DNA of 64,000 bases from Zantedeschia hybrid cultivar (taxonomy: Eukaryota; Streptophyta; Magnoliopsida; Alismatales; Araceae). Below, one piece after another: positions 57,641 through 64,000 of this stretch. Below the pieces are notes generated by a model. That model was given only the letters and a program-made list of their open reading frames with translations. It did no database searches and had not been told where the DNA came from. Within the stretch, counting starts at the first letter, position 1, and the number at the start of each line of letters is the position of its first letter. Where the stretch lies: positions 22,505,395-22,569,394 of the forward strand of contig JARZZO010000002.1 of assembly GCA_030544215.1 (NCBI GenBank), in the 5' to 3' direction. The position numbers were made by a program, and so were the translations under genes.

Positions 57641-58670
57641 ATTATCTTTTCATATAATTCCATCATTGGTGGGGGTTCTTGCTCTATACCGATGAGAGGA
57701 GCAACGTACTCGACATTGTACTATACTTTGAGTGCTTTGGTCCTGCTTAAGGAGATTCTCCGACATGATCGGCCATGGAAATTCTTTTGCTTCCTTCACA
57801 ATTTTATAAACTCCAAGCTATTAGCATGGTCGTCAAAGTCCAAGCTATTAACATGGTCATCAGAGGCATGAGAATATCAAGCCCCAAAAAATGTCATTAT
57901 TTGGAGGTAAAGAACTCTTCAAAAGGCTGCAGGTATAAATCATGATGTGTCTAACCATTATTAATTTTTCTAATGGCATACACAACAGAAGGTGATGAGC
58001 GTAAGTGAACAAGTGCGAAGCACAATCTACATTAGATCAATGCCGAAGTCACGAAGTGCAATAGCAACTCCTGCAAGTTGGATAGTGATAGAGAACACAA
58101 GAAGGATTCCCAACTGCTGCAAGTCTGATATCAGTAAACACCACAAGAAGAATTCCCAAGTGATGATGCAAATGACTCGATGCAGGTCATGTCTCTTTTT
58201 ATCTCCTCACCACATTGTGATGCATGTCACTTTTACTCAACTCTTACGTTTTTTTTTTTTTTTTTTTTTGGCTTTGGATGGAGGTCAGAATAGATGGAGG
58301 TATAACAAAACCTGCGCCGATAATAAGATACAATCCTAGAAGGTGTTTTTCTCTAACGCATGGAGGAACATAGTGTGGGCTGCACTACACTCCACGCTAA
58401 CTTCATAAAGCAATTATACCATAACTATAATACCTATTTTTTCTCTGTCAAAAGGGTTCATGTGTTCAGCCCACCGAACTCAGTCAGTGCAGTGAGGAGA
58501 AGGGTGGGGCCCGTCGAATTTTTTAGCTTGGTGGAAAATATTTTTTTTCAAAAATTTACCCCCCTCCTTATTGTACTAACTAAGTTCGATCATCCAATGC
58601 ATTGAGGGGATCGGAATTCGTAAAGAAATGTCCAAACCATAACCTACTTCCCAAGAACCCAAGAATTTTA
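57641..58670. other. Spacer, no gene recognised
   Basis: A frame at 57992-58339 is rich in Ser, Arg and Lys without a known motif. It contains a T run at 58248-58269. A short internal duplication, 'aagaaggattcccaa'/'aagaagaattcccaa', lies at 58101 and 58146. Confidence 0.4.
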
Positions 58671-58845
58671 CACGATTTTCTAGCCCAAGTACAGACATTG
58701 ACTAAAAAAATGAAATAAGTACAAGAATATTTATTGATTTTAATTGTGGGAACAACTCAATTATCACGATTTTCTAGCCCAAGTTCAGACATTGACTAAA
58801 AAAAAGAAATAAGTACAAGAATATTTATTTTTCATCTTTTTTTAT
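58671..58845. repeat. 94-bp tandem duplication
   Basis: Direct copies start at 58671 and 58765 ('cacgattttctagcccaagt') and are nearly identical. Confidence 0.85.
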
Positions 58846-59545
58846 TATTATTCAATCGGAGATCAGTTTGTACAAACATATAAGTCTGTTTGGGACCCAC
58901 CTAAATAAATTATAAAATATATATTTTTGAAATTAAAACATTGGCCGCTAATGTATTAATCGGCCATTGGTGCACCAAGTTATTCTCTATGAAAGAATTA
59001 ATAAGTAGACCTAAGACTCAAACAATCTAACTAGGGGAGGGATCAAAGACAATGTAATAAGCCATCTGAATGCAAGCAACTCGCCCCTTGGGGGAAACCC
59101 TCGCCCCCTTGGACGGCTTGGTGGTTGATCTAGGCGAAATAGTTGCCGATTTGCAGCTGTTGTCTGGGAGGGGGGGAGTTGCCACCGGATGCTCCCCCCC
59201 TACTCTTTCCTCGGTTCCAAGTTTTCTTCTCCTCCCTTTACTTTTTTCTTCCTCTTCTCCACCCCTGGCATATCCCACCCTCCAACTCCCTTCAATCCCT
59301 TTAAGCCTCTATCAGTCATCCTCCTCCTCGTCCCTTCTCTTTTCTTATCACCACCTCTATTTTTCTTTCCTCTCCTTATAAACACGTTAATTTTGACCGT
59401 ATATTAAATAAATTTTATATCACAATTATAATATCTTAAAATAATCTAATTTATCAAAATAAGATATACAAAAATTTTATTAAAGCATATTAACAGGACG
59501 TTTAATTTATTTGATTTGTCTAATTATAATATCTCAAAATGATCT
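58846..59545. other. Spacer, no gene recognised
   Basis: A pyrimidine-rich, GC-moderate patch at 59080-59390 gives open frames on both strands without motifs. Confidence 0.4.
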
Positions 59546-59819
59546 GATCTATACTATACTAATAAATCGCAATTTCTAAAACAACTGACTTGACAAGTTG
59601 TCATTCTTTCCCGCCAGAAAATAATATTAAAAAACTCTTACTAACCAAACCCTGTTTCCTATTTCATGCTAAAACTGTGTTTTGAAGCTTCACTCTTCAT
59701 CCTGCTTCTATTTTGAAACAAACGCACATCTAATGTACGCATGCATGCTGCTACTCCCGAATCATCACACTCCATACTCCCGAAGCATCGCACGGAGCGT
59801 CACTGAGGATTAGATGTGC

Positions 59820-60165
59820 AGACATTTTTTATAAAGCTGAATGAATATTTTTTCTATAAAGTAGTTTTCATACTTTTTATAAAGCTGAATGAATATTTTT
59901 GAAACTAAAACGTTTTCATACTTTACTGTGCCCATACAAACCGGTTTCCATATAAGACTATTTTGCTCTGCTCATTGTCCTCTATAAAGCTGCATGTGCA
60001 GACATTTTTCAGATATGTGCACATACATCTTTCTATAAAGCTGAATGAGTGCTTTTTACTGCCAACTTAAAGGAAACTGAAACGTTTTCATACTTTACTA
60101 TCCCCATACAAACCTATTTCCATATAGACTATTTTGCTCTGCTCATTGTCCTCTTCCTATACAAT
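59820..60165 (+). repeat. Tandem duplication with 'ctataaagctgaatga' and 'gttttcatactttact' words
   Basis: Two copies of a segment including 'gttttcatactttac', 'ccccatacaaac' and 'gactattttgctctgctcat' (59920-59980 and 60080-60150). 'ctataaagctg' recurs four times. Each is TATA-like, so a promoter origin is possible. Confidence 0.7.
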
Positions 60166-60632
60166 CTTGGCGCACGCCTGCACGTCCTCTTCCTCTACAA
60201 TCTTGGCACGCCTGCACATCTGCTGCAGACATCGTTTCCTCTTCGTCAAAGCTCAAGATAACATCAAGTTCAGTTCAGGTACTGATCTTTATTCTTCTCA
60301 TGTTCCTGCAAGATACGATGGAATTTCACATAAAGAAGTTAGCTAAATATATTCTTCTCATGTTCCTGCAAGATATGATAGAAGTTCTTTCTCCCTATTA
60401 ATATTATCTTGGTGGCTCTGGGACGGATAACATCTTTCTTTAGGACATTCAGAACCACCTCAATCCCATCCTACAAATTCCGAACACATCATTGGTAATG
60501 AGAAAAATTCAACATCTTAAAGTGGACATAAAAGGAGATATTTAAAATAAAAATGCCTACAGAAAAGGGTTGCATAAAAGGAAGCCTTCTTTTTTAACAT
60601 CTTTCTGATCTATTCTTTTTTTTTCCTGCAAG

Positions 60633-60717
60633 ATTTCCCATGGCTGTAAAAGAGTACAAAGTAGTTGCTGCTGGAAGGTGCCTAGCGTTTGGGACACTCA
60701 CAAAGCACAACAGTCAG
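60633..60717 (+). pseudogene. GH1 beta-glucosidase exon copy 1, frameshifted
   Basis: Polypyrimidine tract and GCAAG acceptor precede it; CAG|GTTGG donor follows. One frame gives EYKVVAAG; after a one-base shift the next gives KVPSVWDTHKAQQSG. This corresponds to the plant GH1 exon YQxEGAAxxxGRGPSIWDTxTHxxP near the enzyme N-terminus. Confidence 0.7.
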
Positions 60718-61504
60718 GTTGGTGTTAAGTCTTAATAAATTAAATAACAGTTAACTTATACACTTATTCAGAGGATGCATTTTAGTATCATTTTAGTCAT
60801 CCTCCAAACCATATTCTTCATACTTGCGTAAACTTTATAAATATCTATACATCCATATTTCCTTACCATTATTTCCTATGCATAAACAATGGCTCAGAGT
60901 TAAGTCATCCCTAACTTAGCATGAACTATGCCTCAGTATAGTTCATAGACAATGTAGCATCATATTAGGCTCATGGTGAGCTTAGCATCATTTTAAAGAA
61001 ACAGAGTATAATGGTCTCATATTAAATAAAAATAAAAAAATAAATTTAAAAGAGAAGTAATATATATAGTGTGGTCAAATCTCTTCGTACTGCCCAACAG
61101 CATACTGTTAGTTTTATAAAAAATTAAGAGGTGAATGGCAGATTAATTTACATGTAAAAAAATATAAGTACCTGATAAGAAGCATTTCAAGGTATTCATA
61201 TTATTATCAATTTGCCCAGCAGTTTTTTATGTTGATTCTCTGGGTAAGTATATAGTTCATGTATCTTTTAATTTATCTTTTAATTATCAGATCTATTAAC
61301 CTTGTGTTCAAACAAAATACTTCAATGTTTTGCCGTTTTACTAACAAGTACTATTTTACTAATAAGCATTCGGATTTCTAGAAAGTATAATTGATAATGG
61401 ATCAATCTAAATTTCATGCTTAGGTCCTACAAAAATTCTGATGAACATTTTCATCCTATTACAAGGATCTTATTTATACCATATACCGACTATTTAGGTT
61501 TACG

Positions 61505-61695
61505 GTATTAATTGCTTGACTAAAATTATTGACCCATGTGTTACCTTTCCTTATGTGTAACTTAACTTTTATTGCCCCAACATTGCATATGAGGGTATGA
61601 ATTAGTTGACTAAAGACATTGACCTATGTGTTATCCATCCTTATGTGTAACTTAACTTTTAATTGCCCCTTTATTGTATATGAGGGTATGAAGTA
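61505..61695. repeat. About 105-bp tandem duplication between exon copies
   Basis: Two copies share 'ccttatgtgtaacttaactt', 'tattgcccc' and 'gagggtatgaa'. Intergenic or intronic, non-coding. Confidence 0.75.
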
Positions 61696-61792
61696 GTCAC
61701 CAGATACTACAAAATAAAATGAGGAGTAATAATTATTGCTGCAAAACATCTAGGTTGTTCAATAACCTTTTTTTTTTTTTTCCTGATGCAAG

Positions 61793-61876
61793 GTTTCCTA
61801 TTGCTTGAAGGGGTTACAAAGTACCTATTGCGGAAGGGGCCCAGTGTTTGGGACAGCTACAGATCACAACATCCAG
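61793..61876 (+). pseudogene. GH1 beta-glucosidase exon copy 2, frameshifted
   Basis: The T-tract plus GCAAG acceptor and CAG|GTTGG donor are the same as copy 1. Frames give GYKVPIAEG, then GPSVWDSYRSQHPG. The best-preserved motif of the three is GPSVWDSYRSQHP, as in plant beta-glucosidases. Confidence 0.75.
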
Positions 61877-63011
61877 GTTGGTTAGTAATATATCAGTCTA
61901 ATTCTTTTATGCCCTGCAGCTTTCCATATAATAATATTTATATATGGTTCTATTTTCAAATCATTTGTTCTCTACTATATAAACCATATACTTGTGCATA
62001 TTTTTTTCACTATGTCCTTCTTCCTGCCTTTACATACTGCCATACTTTAAAAAAAAAAATTGATTTTACACACTGGGATATTAAACAGATGATGCATTTT
62101 AAGTTCACTGTTTTCAAGGTATTCATATTATTATCATTTTGTCCAGAAATTTTTAAGCCGATTCTCTGGATTCTTTACTGAAAATAGTGATTGAGAAAAA
62201 AATTGTTATCATTTGTTAAGCATGGATCTATGTAACTCTTAACCTAAAAATCAGTGATCTATGCAGTCGTGACTCATAACTCTCCTAACATCATAGCCCG
62301 GTAAATGCTGTTTGATTCAAGGTTCTACAATTGCTGATAATATCTCAAAGTGCTCATATACAATTGAAATAGCAAACAAAAATACGTCTATGTTTTGCCA
62401 TTTTACTAACAATTACTGTTTTACTAATAAGAAACTATTTAATGATAAAAAACCAAGGGCAATGACGCAAAAGCACACATTTTAGTCTTTTCATATGACG
62501 ATATTAAAAAACAAAATCATCATATTTTTATTCACATTTCTTTTCAGTTCTATAAAAATTTAAGAGGTGAATGGTAGATTAATTTACCTGTAAAAAATAA
62601 TTTCAGTACCTGATAAAAAGCATTACAAAACTTTATAGATCAGTACCACACTGTTCAGCATCTGTACCTGTCTACAAAAATAAAAAATACACAAAAATAT
62701 AATAGACAAAAATAAGAAGCATTATAAACCTATAATCTGCTTAAGATAGTCAGCCTATATTATCACAAAAATAAAATCACAAACTGTTTGAAAAAAAAAA
62801 ATCAACTTTAACATGTTTAAGGCTAACGTAAACAAATATACAAGTTTAAGGCTAACGTAAACAAACATACATACATACATGTGTATTTTCAGATTATCCC
62901 AATGTTCCAAGATTTTTACCCATACCTGTTTAATCTAATATCTGCTTACTTTTAGAGCAATATTTTGATTTGCTGTTGGTCTCAAATATGTTTTTATTCG
63001 GCTTTGCACAG

Positions 63012-63077
63012 CCCAAACAAGCTACTGCAGAAGGCGACAGGGGACCAAATATTTACGACACCTACACCTCACAATAG
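63012..63077 (+). pseudogene. GH1 beta-glucosidase exon copy 3, stop-terminated
   Basis: After a TTTGCACAG acceptor one frame reads PKQATAEGDRGPNIYDTYTS Q stop. EGxRGPxIxDTYTSQ matches the GH1 segment (Trp replaced by Tyr). It lies 1.2 kb after copy 2. Intron-like flanks near 62110 and 62560 repeat segments found near 61120-61245. Confidence 0.75.
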
Positions 63078-63080
63078 ACT

Positions 63081-64000
63081 AGTGTGTTTCTAATAACAAA
63101 AGTTCATGGTCATTATGTTAGATTTTTATTTTAATTATTTTTATAGTTACTGTCGAAATACATTGGGCTTAACATTTCTGTACACACTCATAATAAATTC
63201 AAGCGAGTAAATACACGTCTTATCAAAATAATTAAAGTGAAATATAGAGATTATGGTGAGTCGGAACCTTTGCCCAATCAAATAAGAAATACTTTCATGG
63301 TGTTCAATCGCTACATAGAATATTGGTCAAAGCATATGAAACACAATAACCCATTGGGAAAACCATTTAGAAGAGAAGAATTAGCTTTATAAGAAAGACA
63401 CCTCTCCCATGCCACTGCCAAATAAACCATTAAAAATTCCTTATTATTTTTTCTTTTGTAGATATTAAAATATGCACAATAAATCACTAATTTAGATCAA
63501 ACAAAAATTGCTACAATCCTAAAATCAGGTAAAATTCATACTAATAAAATACACCTATTTGGTTATAATTCGGTGTATCTGCTTAGAGAAAAGCATATTC
63601 CCTGCGCTATATTTCTCATTTTGAATGGAGAATTGTTAAACCTCAGAAATACAAAAGAAATAAAAAACAATATTTTCAATCTCCCAAAGACTCGACCTTT
63701 TCAAGCATCATCCAATGCTCCTCAATTCTCATCAACATTAAAGACAAAGCTTGCTCATTACAAGTAAATATCCGATAAAATAGTCCCACATTTAGTCCAA
63801 TTTAAAAACAAATTATGTTTAAAATAGTAGTGTCCACTCCCCTCTCTGCCTGAAGATCTTGAGTTAGATGGTTCATTCAATAACTTCAATATGGTATTAG
63901 AGCCCATGATTGCATTTATGGACCATGAATGTCATGTTTGTCATTGTATATGTGACAAAACCTAAAGTCTGCCTGCATGGAAGGACAAGGTATCATAAAA
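63081..64000. other. AT-rich right edge, no feature recognised
   Basis: A 64-codon frame at 63573-63767 has no known motif. No later GH1 exon (such as the acid/base NEP or nucleophile ENG motif) was seen on either strand. Confidence 0.45.

Larger units (their letters stand above)
59551..63080 (+). mobile_element. Helitron-like element carrying beta-glucosidase exon copies (right end unknown)
   Basis: A TCTATACTATACTAATAAAT start matches the 5' signature at 56906. The following 3.5 kb contains two near-repeats of about 170-190 bp (59820-60150), a 61-bp direct repeat (60290-60380), and three GH1 exon copies. The 3' CTAG hairpin is not found before the window ends. Assignment to Helitrons is inference. 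Confidence 0.4.

Noticed and set aside
60642..60717. Start of a small novel protein MAVKEYKVVAAG
   Set aside because: The ATG lies within a degenerate GH1 exon copy; alignment of the three copies explains the sequence better.

Overview
The window is nuclear DNA of a flowering plant. GT-AG introns, AT-rich repeat-filled spacers, many MITEs and LTR retrotransposon remnants show this. GC-rich, Ala/Pro-rich first exons with AT-rich introns suggest a monocot (inference; the species cannot be named). Only two intact protein-coding loci are convincing, both on the minus strand. (1) An orthologue of the ESCRT protein FREE1/FYVE1 starts at 14672 and runs off the left edge; five exons could be assembled, giving residues 1-468 and ending inside the FYVE zinc finger. 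(2) A two-exon BOI-type RING E3 ligase lies at 38421-37362 (292 residues).

Layout. 1-15 kb: FREE1. Its 7.6-kb fourth intron holds a LINE fragment, Tourist MITEs with exact TTA/TAA target duplications, tiny hAT-like elements built of reiterated GC-rich words, and a 1.4-kb imperfect palindrome that was itself hit by a MITE. 15-19 kb: AT-rich spacer, one more Tourist MITE and one hAT-like repeat. 19.4-25 kb: a Copia-type LTR with primer-binding site but no coding interior, a block of GACGTC-containing hairpins, and the 3' part of a Gypsy-like LTR. 25-35 kb: degenerate repeats, a 68-bp tandem repeat, and a perfect solo LTR (30346-31810) with matching GTAGG duplications and five 95-bp repeats in its promoter-side half. 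35-43 kb: the most GC-rich and repeat-poor part, around the BOI-like gene; nothing else there is recognisable as a gene.

43-57 kb is a mosaic of two interleaved inverted duplications. It contains Helitron-like ends, LINE ORF1 debris, LTR copies, two decayed copies of an unrecognised gene (membrane segment, coiled coil and C-terminal CSIM/CSVM prenylation-type box), a subtilase fragment and a CPP/TSO1-like fragment. 57-64 kb begins with microsatellite-like DNA and then holds a second Helitron-like 5' end followed by three successive, frameshifted copies of the small beta-glucosidase (GH1) exon that encodes the GRGPSIWDTYT-type motif.

The two real genes have no evident functional link. The main novelty lies in the mobile DNA: word-iteration hAT mini-elements, captured gene fragments, the CaaX coiled-coil pseudogene pair, and nested insertions whose empty sites survive in sister copies and so can be ordered in time.
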